Shown here piece by piece: positions 31,660 to 40,456 of a DNA stretch of 64,000 nucleotides (the stretch's first letter is position 1; every line of letters begins with the position of its first letter). Origin of the DNA: Nonomuraea maritima (GTDB lineage Bacteria; Actinomycetota; Actinomycetes; Streptosporangiales; Streptosporangiaceae); the NCBI RefSeq assembly GCF_900100395.1, contig NZ_FNFB01000007.1:62001-126000 (forward strand), written 5' to 3'. The notes under the pieces were generated by a model, which did not search any database, had not been told where the DNA came from, and worked only from the letters and a program-made list of their open reading frames with translations. Both the position numbers and the translations under genes were made by a program.

Positions 31660-32032
31660 GGCGATTACGAATGACCCGCTGCCGGCTCGTTCCTCCGATC
31701 TGCTCGTGCACGAGTTGAAGCGGAACCTGTCGAACCGGCTACCTGATCATCTTGTGCCGCAGGTGGGCCTGCCTGTGCGGTCGATTCCGCTGACCGTCAA
31801 CGGAAAGCTCGACGTCGCCGCGTTGCCGCCGCCCGGCGTACCGGGCAGAGCAGGTGTCTCGGCCGCGACCGTCGAGCCACGCACCACCACGGAGCGACAA
31901 CTCGCCACCGTGTGGGCCGAGGTCCTCAACGTGAGCGGGCTGGGAGCGCGAGACAACTTCTTCGACCTCGGCGGGAACTCGCTCATGGTCACGCCCCGAC
32001 ACGAGCCGGCAGCACGCCGATCCCTTCCATGA
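31650..32032 (+). pseudogene. NRPS remnant: end of adenylation domain plus carrier domain
   Basis: RLPDHLVPQVGLPVRSIPLT and NGKLDVAALPPPG are the A9-A10 end of an adenylation domain (the Lys of A10 is present). ERQLATVWAEVLNV and DNFFDLGGNSL are a peptidyl-carrier domain with the phosphopantetheine Ser. The N-terminal 90% of the A domain is absent and coding dissolves after GGNSLMVT, ending at TGA 32032. It is the tail of a deleted nonribosomal peptide gene. A thioesterase remnant and an MFS exporter follow. Confidence 0.85.
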
Positions 32033-32105
32033 GTCACGCCGCGACCATCTCGGCCAGGCCGTGTCCGCATCGCCACAACGGCGTGAATGCACGGCGTTCG
32101 GACGA

Positions 32106-32790
32106 CCATTCGTTCGGGATGATCGCCTAATATGTCTCCCGTATGCGGGAGGTTCTGCCAATGGCTACCGCGAATGGGTGGGGAGAATACCCGATGTAGA
32201 CATCGTCGCGGCATGCCTGCCGGGCAAAGCGAGCCGATTCAGCAGCCGTCCGCGACGCGATACGCGCCGCTCGTCGGTCAATTGGCAGAGAGCTCAGAGC
32301 CATATCTCGACGTCGAAGTCACCCTTTTCGGGCACAGTATGGGGTGGCCTCCTCGCCGTCGAGGTCGCCACGCGACTCGACGCGCGAGGCCGTCCCACCA
32401 GGCTCGTCGTAGCGTCCGGGATCCCAGCGTCAGCGCCGCAGGCGCCTAGCCGAAATGCGCGCGGACGACGTCGCTCCAGCCGAACTCCTGGCCAACGACG
32501 GCTGATGAGTTCTGGTGCTGCCGGTTCTCCTGGCCGACCTCCAAGTCGTCTCTGACTACCGGTATGTCCGGCTGAGCCGCTGCTCGACGCACCCGTGCGT
32601 GTCTACTACGGAATCGACGGAGTCCTTGACCCCGACCGTCTGAACAGACAGTGGCGTTCAGCGGTCGTCGGCCAGCTCGGACTGCGCGTTTTCCCCAGGG
32701 GTCATTTCTTCGTTCGGGACGCCTGCCAGGACGTCATCACCCACCTCGCGCTGGACATCACCAGCCTGATGACCCTGAGCGCTCCCGTGC
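32106..32790 (+). pseudogene. Type II thioesterase, multiply frameshifted
   Basis: Pieces in order but in different frames: DDRLICLPYAGGSANGYREW and ACLPGKASRF; LAESSEPYLDVEVTLFGHSM with the catalytic Ser; GGLLAVEVATRLDARGRPTR; LPVLLADLQVVSDYRYV; and LDAPVRVYYGIDGVLDPDRL to LRVFPRGHFFVRDACQD with the catalytic His. One lesion is visible: GGGG at 32341-32344 where GGG would keep frame right after GHSMG. Others lie near 32230-32260 and after 32480. Type II thioesterases edit NRPS carrier domains, so this belonged to the same lost cluster. Confidence 0.85.
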
Positions 32791-32841
32791 GGGACCTACC
32801 TGACCCGTCATATTGGGACCTCAATCTCCAAGGAAACATCG

Positions 32842-34068
32842 ATGACCCAGCAAGAGGCTCCGGTCACGCTCACCTATGGAGCGATTCTGCGCCTTCCTGG
32901 CGTATCTCGCGCCTTCGCGGCGGCGATCGCGGGTCGGCTCTCGTACGCGATGCTCCCGCTGGTCCTCCTCTTCGGAGTGGAGGACGCGACCGGCTCGTTC
33001 GCGGTGGCCGGCAGCGCCCTGGGCGCCTACTCACTCGCCAGCCTCGTAGCTCCAGTGAAGTCGCGTTTCGTCGACACTTCTGGCCAGCGCAAGGTCCTGA
33101 TCCCCTTAGCCCTGGCCTGTACCCTCGTCCTTTGCCTGTTCGCCCTGGCGTTCTCCACCGGCGCTACGGCCTTCGTTCACATCGCGCTAGGTGCCATGAT
33201 CGGGATCTGCGCGCCGCCACTCGGGCCGGCGATGCGCGCCGTCTGGGCGGCCCTGACTCCGGACCTCGACGCCCGCCAGCGAGCCTACAGCCTGGACACC
33301 GTCGCCGAGGAGGCGCTCTACGCCGTCGGACCAGTCATCGCCGGAACGCTGACCAGCGTGGCCGGCGCCGAAGTACCGACGCTGGCCATGGGCGTGCTAC
33401 TGCTGGTCGGCACGATCGGCCTGGCCACTTCTCCCGCCGCTCCTCAGGCCGTCACTGTCAAGGAGCAAGGCTCTCGGCACAAGAACCTGCTCGGGCCGTT
33501 CACGTCGGGCGGCTTCATCCTTCTTGTGTTGATCGTGCTGGGACTCGGCGCTGGACTGGGGCCGATCGATGTCGTGGTCGTCGCCAAGGCCAACGACGCG
33601 GGGAACCCCGTGGCCGCAGGTGTCCTGCTGGCGGCCATGGCGGTCGGGAGCGGCCTGGGAGGGCTGTTGTGGGGACGCATCCGGCACAGACAACGACTGT
33701 CGACGCAGCTGGGCGGCCTCTTGGCGGTCATCGCCTGCACCACGGCCGTGACGGGGTTCGTTTCCGATCTCCTCCCGCTCGGCCTGTGTCTGGCGTTGAT
33801 GGGGATAGCGATCGCTCCCGCTCTCATCGTGGTGTACATCGCGGTTGACGACACCATTCCCCCGGCGAACCGTACCGAAGCGACCACATGGGTGAACACC
33901 GCCAACAACGTAGGCGTGGCGATGGGCGCGGCGGCCGCGGGCCTGGTCATCGAAGTCGCTTCCCCGGGAACCGCCCTCCTGGCAGGCGCGGGTCTCGTGG
34001 TTGCACTGCTCGTGGCGCTCTTGGCCCGCAAGCGGGTGGTGGACAAGGGAACAGCACCCAGCGAGTAG
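32842..34068 (+). CDS. MFS transporter, likely former NRPS-cluster exporter
   Basis: 408 aa, twelve predicted helices in two halves of six with a polar central loop (about 205-215, KEQGSRHKN). The A-motif region is weak (SRFVDTSGQRKVL) as in some DHA-type drug/siderophore exporters. AAGGA is 6-7 nt before the ATG. It follows the NRPS and thioesterase remnants on the same strand and probably once exported their product; it alone remains intact. Followed by a strong hairpin. Confidence 0.88.
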   Translation: MTQQEAPVTLTYGAILRLPGVSRAFAAAIAGRLSYAMLPLVLLFGVEDATGSFAVAGSALGAYSLASLVAPVKSRFVDTSGQRKVLIPLALACTLVLCLFALAFSTGATAFVHIALGAMIGICAPPLGPAMRAVWAALTPDLDARQRAYSLDTVAEEALYAVGPVIAGTLTSVAGAEVPTLAMGVLLLVGTIGLATSPAAPQAVTVKEQGSRHKNLLGPFTSGGFILLVLIVLGLGAGLGPIDVVVVAKANDAGNPVAAGVLLAAMAVGSGLGGLLWGRIRHRQRLSTQLGGLLAVIACTTAVTGFVSDLLPLGLCLALMGIAIAPALIVVYIAVDDTIPPANRTEATTWVNTANNVGVAMGAAAAGLVIEVASPGTALLAGAGLVVALLVALLARKRVVDKGTAPSE

Positions 34069-34124
34069 AAAAGCTGGACCCCGATACCACTGGCCAGGGC
34101 CTGCCCGCAGTCGGATGGCGTCCG

Positions 34125-34152
34125 GCCCCGACTACGTCGTCGTAGTCGGGGC
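34125..34152 (+). terminator. Terminator hairpin after the MFS gene
   Basis: GCCCCGACTACG and CGTAGTCGGGGC form a perfect 12-bp stem with a TCGT tetraloop, 57 nt after the stop. Confidence 0.85.
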
Positions 34153-34328
34153 TGCCATATACGCCCTGACCGGGGCCATTCCTGAAGTTGGCCACAATGT
34201 GCGCGTCATCGCCTCAGAACCGCTGGTGAATGGCCGAGATCATTCCGGTCAGCGGAGTGAGGTCCACTCCATCACCAGTGGGGTGTGACGCTTGAGGAAG
34301 ATGCTGCCTATGGTGGGGGCCGGTTCGG
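34153..34328. other. Non-coding stretch, no feature recognised
   Basis: About 175 bp between the MFS terminator and the serpin stub with no coding signal I can support on either strand. It is probably debris from the rearrangement that left the serpin stub. Confidence 0.4.
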
Positions 34329-34406
34329 TCACGCGCCTGCGCCGGCCATCACGACCGATCGACCCGCACACGCCTGCGCCCATCGGGCGGTCCGCGCGGC
34401 CGTCAT
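34329..34406 (-). pseudogene. Serpin 5' stub (partial duplicate)
   Basis: Reads MTAARTARWAQACAGRSVVM then AGAGA and a TGA, against ARWAQACAGGSVAMAGAGA in the intact serpin. Similarity stops abruptly on both sides. Same strand as the full-length gene 3.8 kb away. Confidence 0.75.
34330..34398. repeat. 69-bp direct repeat, copy B
   Basis: 66/69 identical to 30526-30594, same orientation. The two copies bracket the SUKH, NRPS and MFS segment. Confidence 0.9.
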
Positions 34407-34462
34407 GCTGGTCGAACGAAGTGCTCTCCGGAACGGCTCTGTTCGTGCGGGCCGGAGGACGC

Positions 34463-34468
34463 TACGCT
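34463..34468 (+). promoter_or_regulatory. -10 box TACGCT of the MoxR-vWA cassette
   Basis: TACGCT is followed by exactly 7 nt and ATG 34476. No good -35 at 17-18 nt (TGTTCG region), so an activator may be needed. Confidence 0.5.
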
Positions 34469-34475
34469 GATCACG

Positions 34476-34529
34476 ATGAATACCTCCAACAGCAGATTGG
34501 GGGACCCGTTCGCGCAAGGTGAGTGCTGA
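34476..34529 (+). CDS. 17-aa leaderless leader ORF, coupled to the next gene
   Basis: ATG 34476 opens MNTSNSRLGDPFAQGEC, then TGA whose A is the A of the next gene's ATG (TGATG). Its last codons contain AGGTGA, the ribosome site for that ATG. The start lies 7 nt after a -10 box, so the transcript would begin with this ORF. The arrangement predicts that ribosomes translating the leader reinitiate on the cassette. The peptide has no run of one amino acid, so classical attenuation is not indicated. Not experimentally known. Confidence 0.5.
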   Translation: MNTSNSRLGDPFAQGEC

Positions 34530-35797
34530 TGCCGCACTCGACCTCGAACGAGGATTCCCGCCTGACCCTCTGGCTGCGCGTGCGTGAGTTCGCCGTGCCG
34601 CCCACCATGATCGAGTCAGCGACCGCCCGCCGTACGACCGGAGACTGGGCAGCAGCGTGCGCAGCGGCACACGTGGACGTCGATCTCGACCTGCGCCGCA
34701 TAGCGCGCCTTCACGGCCAGGAACTGGCCACCCACCTTCGCACTGACCTCCGCCACCTGGCGCCTGACCTGCTTCGCTGGCACATGCCAAGGATCGCCCC
34801 CAACGGCCTGCTACGTCCGGGTCTGACCCTCTCGTTGGCTCGGTACAACGAGGGGCGCGACACGCTGCACCTCGTGGCCAGGACCCCGCCGGCCTGGGCG
34901 GACGCCGGTCAGCGGATCAGCTTGGCGCTCTGGGACGGCTCCCGGTCAGGACCGCATCCGCACCCCCATCCGCATCGGCGCTTCCGCCTCGACCTGCATC
35001 GCCACCTGTGGGATGCGCGCAGGGCCGGTGAGCTGCGTACACGGTCCGCAACGGCACCGCACGCACGGGGCTGGGCCGTCGATCGGTGGCCGGCCGAGGC
35101 CCGGTTGCTGCTCGGCGCCCATGGACAGGGCGGGGGTACGGTCACCGTCCGGGTCGGCGGTCGGCGTCGGGTGATCCTCGATGTGGACGCGTCCCGGATC
35201 GGCGATGCGCCGCCGCTGATCTTGCCTGACGCGGCGACCTGGGTGCTGCCCGACCTGGCGTTGCTGCGTGCCGGCCTGATCGAGGCCGGCAAACTGCACC
35301 CGCTCGTCGCAGCTTCGCTGGTACCCGGCCATCCGCCGGACGCCAGGCCACACAGCCACCGGAGCGGGCCCCGAATGGTCGAGTGTCGCGGCGCCCAGCA
35401 CAGGATCGCGCTCGTGAACGGTGTGCTCGTCGCCCTGGATCACGACGCGACCGAGATCCGGCGCGAGAAGCTGCTGGCCGAATTGACCGGTACCCCGTTG
35501 CCCTGTTTGCGGCTGATCGAGGAGGCCCACCGCTCCCCGGAGCGCCTCTCCGACGTCAGCGCGCGGCTGGAGCACGGCGACGCCGCCGGCGCCCAGGCCA
35601 CCGTCGACGGACTTCTCGGACCTGGTGCGCGGCTGCCCGAGGGAGCGCTGCGCGACGTGCTGCAGGAGGCGTCGCGGCGGCGGATCGACCACGGTCTGTT
35701 CCGTGCCGGGCTCGGGTCGGGGCCGGGACCGGCCGAGCGACCGGACCGCCGCTCCCGTAAGGGACGCGCTCACCCGCGCCACGCCACATTCCGCTGA
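34529..35797 (+). CDS. Unknown protein at the head of a MoxR-vWA cassette
   Basis: 422 aa, soluble, no signal or membrane helix. Ends strongly basic (RPDRRSRKGRAHPRHA). A His-Pro run (PHPHPHPHRR, about 147-156) and RRRVILDVDASRIGD and VECRGAQHRIALVNGVLVAL are notable. The N-terminal half (RRTTGDWAAACAAAHVDVDL) is helical. No known domain is recognised. AGGTGA lies 6 nt before the ATG. It overlaps the leader ORF and is followed after 29 bp by the MoxR ATPase. By analogy with MoxR-vWA systems, the first protein could be the adaptor, substrate or effector; this is inference. Confidence 0.8.
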   Translation: MPHSTSNEDSRLTLWLRVREFAVPPTMIESATARRTTGDWAAACAAAHVDVDLDLRRIARLHGQELATHLRTDLRHLAPDLLRWHMPRIAPNGLLRPGLTLSLARYNEGRDTLHLVARTPPAWADAGQRISLALWDGSRSGPHPHPHPHRRFRLDLHRHLWDARRAGELRTRSATAPHARGWAVDRWPAEARLLLGAHGQGGGTVTVRVGGRRRVILDVDASRIGDAPPLILPDAATWVLPDLALLRAGLIEAGKLHPLVAASLVPGHPPDARPHSHRSGPRMVECRGAQHRIALVNGVLVALDHDATEIRREKLLAELTGTPLPCLRLIEEAHRSPERLSDVSARLEHGDAAGAQATVDGLLGPGARLPEGALRDVLQEASRRRIDHGLFRAGLGSGPGPAERPDRRSRKGRAHPRHATFR

Positions 35798-35826
35798 GAC
35801 CTTCCTGAACCTCAAGGTGATTCTTC

Positions 35827-37035
35827 ATGTCTTCTTCTGTTCACGCCTCGCGCATCGAAGTCGCCGGCGATCTGCTTTCCCTGCTCCGCGACACCACCAC
35901 GGAGCCGCGTACCGACACGCAGTTGGAGGCCTTGACCCTGGCGGTGGCGGCCGATCTGCCCGTCCTGCTGTGGGGGGAGCCGGGCATCGGCAAGACGGCG
36001 GCGCTGCAGCAACTCGCCGAGGCGCTCGACCTGCCGCTCACGACGGTGATCGCCAGCGTGCACGAGCCGTCCGACTTCTCCGGCCTGCCGGTGGTCGGTG
36101 ATGACCCTGCCGTGCAGGGTGTCCCGATGGCGCCGCCGGACTGGGCCGTACGTCTGGCTCGATCGGGCAGGGGACTGCTCTTCCTGGACGAGCTCTCCAC
36201 GGCGCCGCCCGCCGTACAGGCAGCCCTGCTCCGCCTCGTACTGGAACGGCGGGTCGGGGCCCTGCGGCTCCCGCCAGGTGTCCGGATCGTCGCGGCCGCC
36301 AACCCGCGTTCCTCTGCCGCCGACGGCTGGGAGCTGAGCCCGCCGCTCGCGAACCGGTTCGTCCACCTGCAATGGCGTCACGAACACGATGTCGTCGTAC
36401 GCGGCCTCGGCGGGGTCTGGCCGCGCGCGAGCCTGCCGTGGCTGGACCCGGAGCGGCTGTCCGAGGCGGTGGCGTTCGCCCGGCGTGCGGTGTGCGGGCT
36501 CCTCACCGCCCGCCCTGATCTCGTGCACCGGCTGCCGAACAACGAGGCGCACCGGGGCGGCGCGTGGCCCTCACCTCGCAGCTGGGAGATGGCGTTGCAC
36601 CTGATCGCCTTCGCCACCGCGGCCGAAGCGTCCAAGGACGTTCTGTCCATGCTGGTCAGGGGCACGGTGGGGGACGGGCCTGGGCTGGAGCTGCTCGCCG
36701 CCATGGATCGTATGGACCTTCCCGATCCGGAGGCGTTGCTGGCCGACCCGGCGACGGCCGAGCTGCCCCAGCGGGGCGACCTGCGCCAGGCCGTTCTCGA
36801 CGGTGTGGTCACGGCCGTGCGGAAACGGCCGGAGAAGGGCAGGTGGGACGCGGCATGGGCGCTGCTGGCGCGAGCGCTCGAGACCGGCGCCCCGGATCTG
36901 GTGGTCGTGCCCGCCTCCACGCTCGCCGCGCTGCGCCGCGCGGACTGGGAGGTCCCGGCCTCGATCGAGAAGCTCGCCGGGGTGGCCACCTTGAGCAGGA
37001 AGACGGACGAGGTCGCGGCGCGGGTGGCGGGCTGA
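35827..37035 (+). CDS. MoxR-type AAA+ ATPase
   Basis: 402 aa. Walker A GEPGIGKTA (about 50-58), Walker B GLLFLDELS, sensor 1 VRIVAAANPRS and the arginine-finger region LSPPLANRFVHLQW are present, in MoxR/midasin order. The C-terminal 150 residues are a helical lid and an extra domain. MoxR ATPases act as chaperones or remodelers working with a vWA partner. AAGGT is the ribosome site. Its TGA shares a base with the vWA gene's ATG (TGATG), so the two proteins are made together. Confidence 0.9.
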   Translation: MSSSVHASRIEVAGDLLSLLRDTTTEPRTDTQLEALTLAVAADLPVLLWGEPGIGKTAALQQLAEALDLPLTTVIASVHEPSDFSGLPVVGDDPAVQGVPMAPPDWAVRLARSGRGLLFLDELSTAPPAVQAALLRLVLERRVGALRLPPGVRIVAAANPRSSAADGWELSPPLANRFVHLQWRHEHDVVVRGLGGVWPRASLPWLDPERLSEAVAFARRAVCGLLTARPDLVHRLPNNEAHRGGAWPSPRSWEMALHLIAFATAAEASKDVLSMLVRGTVGDGPGLELLAAMDRMDLPDPEALLADPATAELPQRGDLRQAVLDGVVTAVRKRPEKGRWDAAWALLARALETGAPDLVVVPASTLAALRRADWEVPASIEKLAGVATLSRKTDEVAARVAG

Positions 37036-38243
37036 TGGACCTCGAGAAGCTCTTCACCGCCCGGTTGTACGCCGCGCGGGCACGGCCCTATCTCGCGACG
37101 GCGCTGTTCGCGCTGCACCCGGTGGAATCGAGGTTCGTGCCCACGATGGCCGTGGATCGGCACTGGCGGTGTTATGCGTCACCGGCGTTCGTCGCGCGGA
37201 CCCCCGTCGAGGAACTGGCGAGCGTGTGGGTGCACGAGGTCTCCCACCTGCTGCGCGACCATCACGGTCGCAGCGACCGGGTCGCCCGGCAGCGGGAGCT
37301 GACGGGACGGGGAGAGCGGCTACGGATGAACATCGCCGCCGATCTCGAGATCAACGACGACGTGTACGGTGACGGGCTGGTCCGGCCTGAGGGTGCCGTC
37401 GAACCGAAGACGCTGGGGCTGCGCGAAGGCGAGCTCATGGAGGACTATCTGCGCCAATTCCGGCTCGGGCCGTACACGCAGGATCTGGTCTGGCTGGACT
37501 GCGGCAGCGGCGCCGACGGACTCGAGCGGGATTGGGATCTCGGGCCGGAGGGCGCGTACGGGCTGAGCGACCACGAGCGGGAGGCGGTCCGGTTCCGGGT
37601 GGCGCGGGGCATCAACGCCCACCCGGGGAAGGTGCCGAAGGGGTGGAGGCGGTGGGCTGAGGAGGCCTTCCATCCGCCGCAGTCGTGGCGGGAACTGCTC
37701 GGCACGGCCATCCGCGCGGCGGTGTCAGGACCGGGCGTGGGCGAGGACTACGCCTACGGCCGGCCGCCGCGGCGTTCGGCGGGCCTGCCCGGTGTCATCC
37801 TGCCGAGCCTGCGGCGCAGGCCCCCGCGGATCAGCGTCGTCATCGACACCTCCGCGTCGGTCAGCGACGCCGAGCTGGGGAGCGCGTTGCTGGAGGTCGC
37901 CGCGATCGTCCGAGCCGTGGGCGGGCGGCGCGACCTGGTCAGCGTCCTGTCCTGCGACGCGGCGGCCCGGGTCGCGCAACCGCTGTGCCGGGCCGAGGGA
38001 ATGACACTGGTGGGCGGGGGAGGCACGGATCTCCGCACGGGCATCGCCGCGGCGCTGCGGGCGCGCCACCGGCCGGACGTCATCGTGGTGCTGACCGACG
38101 GGCAGACCCCATGGCCGCGGGAACGGCCGGCGTCCCGCATGGTGGTGGGGTTGTTCCCCCGGATCAAGCCGTCGTACGAGAGCGATCCCGACTACGTGCC
38201 GGACACACCACCCTCATGGGCACGGGTGGTCGACATCGGCTAG
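37035..38243 (+). CDS. vWA protein with HExxH metallopeptidase-like domain (DUF2201 type)
   Basis: 402 aa. The N-terminal domain (1-200) has HEVSHLLRDH (HExxH, about 70-79) and downstream NIAADLEINDD, which resembles the third-ligand helix of a zinc peptidase. The C-terminal vWA domain (about 255-400) has a MIDAS DTSASVSD (DxSxS) and GGGGTDLRTGI plus VLTDGQT, so metal binding should be intact. Known vWA-metallopeptidase proteins pair with MoxR ATPases. The whole three-gene set ends here; the next gene is 170 bp away. Confidence 0.88.
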   Translation: MDLEKLFTARLYAARARPYLATALFALHPVESRFVPTMAVDRHWRCYASPAFVARTPVEELASVWVHEVSHLLRDHHGRSDRVARQRELTGRGERLRMNIAADLEINDDVYGDGLVRPEGAVEPKTLGLREGELMEDYLRQFRLGPYTQDLVWLDCGSGADGLERDWDLGPEGAYGLSDHEREAVRFRVARGINAHPGKVPKGWRRWAEEAFHPPQSWRELLGTAIRAAVSGPGVGEDYAYGRPPRRSAGLPGVILPSLRRRPPRISVVIDTSASVSDAELGSALLEVAAIVRAVGGRRDLVSVLSCDAAARVAQPLCRAEGMTLVGGGGTDLRTGIAAALRARHRPDVIVVLTDGQTPWPRERPASRMVVGLFPRIKPSYESDPDYVPDTPPSWARVVDIG

Positions 38244-38413
38244 TGCTGTGACCAGCAACGATCGCCTGCCACTTGGATGGCGCAGATCACCGTCGATCAC
38301 CATGCACGAGGCCAGGTGACGCAGGGTTACCGGGCTGCGTGAGGGAGGATCGCCGCAGTGCGGGACGTGGTCGCAAAGAGGGCAGCTACATGTAGGGAGG
38401 TGGGTACGGCGGT

Positions 38414-38917
38414 ATGACCGATCATGCGGGACGCCCGCTGCTTTTCCTTGACGTTGACGGGCCGCTGTTGCCCTACGGTGCGGGACCACAGCGCGAAGTA
38501 CGGGGTACCACGCCGGACTCGCACCTTTCGCGGCTGACCGCCGAAGTAGGGCGTCGACTGGCGGCGCTGCCTTGTGCACTCGTCTGGGCGACAACTTGGG
38601 AAGACGAAGCGAATGCCGAGATAGCGCCGCGAATCGGTCTGCCGCGACTGCCCGTCGTCAACTGGCCGGAGCCGTCCCTTGAGGACGAACGCCAAGACCG
38701 TTGGTTCGGGCTGCACTGGAAGACCCGGCCCTTGGTGACCTGGTCAGCTGGGCGCCCATTCGCCTGGGTTGACGACGAGATCACCGACGCCGATCGAGAC
38801 TGGGTCATCGCGCACCATGACGGCCGAGCTCTCCTTCATCGTGTGGAGTCGTTCCGCGGACTGGCCGAGGAAGACTTCGCCGTCCTCGACCAGTGGCTTC
38901 GAGCTCTACAAGCGTGA
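38414..38917 (+). CDS. HAD-like hydrolase domain protein
   Basis: 167 aa. Starts PLLFLDVDGPLLPYG, the HAD motif I (DxDG), then LVWATTWEDEANAEI (motif II region, T-W) and FAWVDDEITDADRDW (motif IV acidic pair). Short and uncapped, like many actinobacterial HAD domain-containing proteins of unknown substrate. A GGGAGG 12-13 nt before the ATG is rather far. Monocistronic by spacing. Confidence 0.78.
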   Translation: MTDHAGRPLLFLDVDGPLLPYGAGPQREVRGTTPDSHLSRLTAEVGRRLAALPCALVWATTWEDEANAEIAPRIGLPRLPVVNWPEPSLEDERQDRWFGLHWKTRPLVTWSAGRPFAWVDDEITDADRDWVIAHHDGRALLHRVESFRGLAEEDFAVLDQWLRALQA

Positions 38918-39122
38918 GGCCTCGACCAGGCAGTTGGCTCCAGCAGACAGCCTGCCTGGTTCTTCACCTCGTCCCTTGGTCTCTTCCTGCGCGGCGCCGT
39001 GTTTTCCGTCGCTATGAGCGTGGGACGCTGCTGCCGTCCTGCTCCATGCTCGGGAACGGTGGGGGAGGGGGACGGGTAGATCGTTATTCGGCCGTGTTCG
39101 GGGTCTGGCACGTTGCTGTGAC

Positions 39123-40232
39123 ATGTCTGCAGCGCTGCCTCCTGTGCCGTCCCTCGTGCCCGATTCCTCTGCCGGGCCCGTGCCCGGCGTGTCAGCGGGT
39201 GTGTCGCGTGTCGCTTCTTACGTGCTCGCGTGGATGGTCCACCTCCTCTGTCCGGCTTTTCTGGTCAGCGGGGTGTACCTGCTGTCGCTCATGAATCTCT
39301 TCGCCTTTCTTCTTGGGCTCGTGGCCCTCGGGGTGGCGTGGTTGGTCCGTCCTCGTGCCGCGCGTCTGCCGGCCGACGTTCAGGTGCTGACGCGTGCCGA
39401 CGCTCCGGAGCTCCACGCGTTGATCGATCGGATCGGTGAGGGGGTCGGGGCTCCGAAGGTCGACACGGTGGCGCTCGGAGGGATGGCCAACGCGGCGTTG
39501 GCCACGTACGGGTGGCGGCGGCGGCGTCTGGTGGTGATCGGGTATCCGCTCTGGCTGGTCCTCGGTCCGCGGGAGCGGGTCGCGGTTCTTGCTCATGAGC
39601 TGGGACATTCCAGCAACGGGGATGCCAGGCACGGGTGGGTCGTGGGTGGTGCGCTGTACGCTCTTGAGGAGTTGTACGGGATGACCAGATTTACCTGGAC
39701 ATGGGACGATTCGTTGCAGGATCTGGTCAGTGAGTCCGTGCTGGCGGTGGCAGGGTTGCCCGCGCGGGGTCTGCGGTGGGCGTTGCGGCGGCTGCTGTAC
39801 CGCTCGTCGCAGCGCGCCGAGTACCGAGCGGACGAGCTGGGCGCTCGCGTCGCGGGCGCGCGGGCCATGGCGTCCGCCTTCGACACGATGACCACCCGGC
39901 TGCCGTCGGTCGCGAGCTTCCTGCAGCCGAGCGCGGCCGTCGTCGGGGCCGAGGACCTGTGGGGCAAGCTGCTGGCCAGTGTGGACGCGGTCCCTGAGGA
40001 GACGCTGCAAGACCGCCGCAGGGAGGCCCTCGAGGAGAAGGCCCGTGTGGACGCCAGCCATCCGCCGACGCACCTGAGGAAGGAGCGGGTGGAAGGGCTG
40101 CCGTACGAGGGGATGCTGACGACTGCGGAGATCGAGGCGGCGATGGAGAAGGTGCAGGCTGAGCTGGAGCGCCCCGCACTTCACGTCGCCAAGACCGTCA
40201 GGGAAGCCGCCCGCTCAGCCCTGTACTACTGA
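39123..40232 (+). CDS. M48-family membrane metalloprotease
   Basis: 369 aa. Two helices near the N-terminus (about 29-73), then the zinc site AVLAHELGHSSNGD (HExxH) and the third ligand in RAEYRADELGARVAG (E-x3-D). A possible membrane-associated stretch lies at 205-225. The family (HtpX/Ste24) degrades misfolded membrane proteins or processes peptides. The C-terminal 100 residues are charged and helical. The 205 bp upstream (38918-39122) hold no recognisable promoter. Confidence 0.88.
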   Translation: MSAALPPVPSLVPDSSAGPVPGVSAGVSRVASYVLAWMVHLLCPAFLVSGVYLLSLMNLFAFLLGLVALGVAWLVRPRAARLPADVQVLTRADAPELHALIDRIGEGVGAPKVDTVALGGMANAALATYGWRRRRLVVIGYPLWLVLGPRERVAVLAHELGHSSNGDARHGWVVGGALYALEELYGMTRFTWTWDDSLQDLVSESVLAVAGLPARGLRWALRRLLYRSSQRAEYRADELGARVAGARAMASAFDTMTTRLPSVASFLQPSAAVVGAEDLWGKLLASVDAVPEETLQDRRREALEEKARVDASHPPTHLRKERVEGLPYEGMLTTAEIEAAMEKVQAELERPALHVAKTVREAARSALYY

Positions 40233-40456
40233 CCGTTCGCCCCGCTTCTGGGCTGCTCGCCGGCTCTGACCGTCACGGCGTCACCCGGCTCAGCTCACCT
40301 CTGGAAGCCATGGCCAACGTACGCGGCGCGCCCCTTTGGGCCCGTACCGGCGTTTGTTCATGTACTGGATGTCTTATGTAGAGAACGGCGTAGCCGGCGG
40401 TTTTACCGGTGGGTGACATGCTCCTCCCGCAGATCGACATTGAGGAGCAAAGCAGG

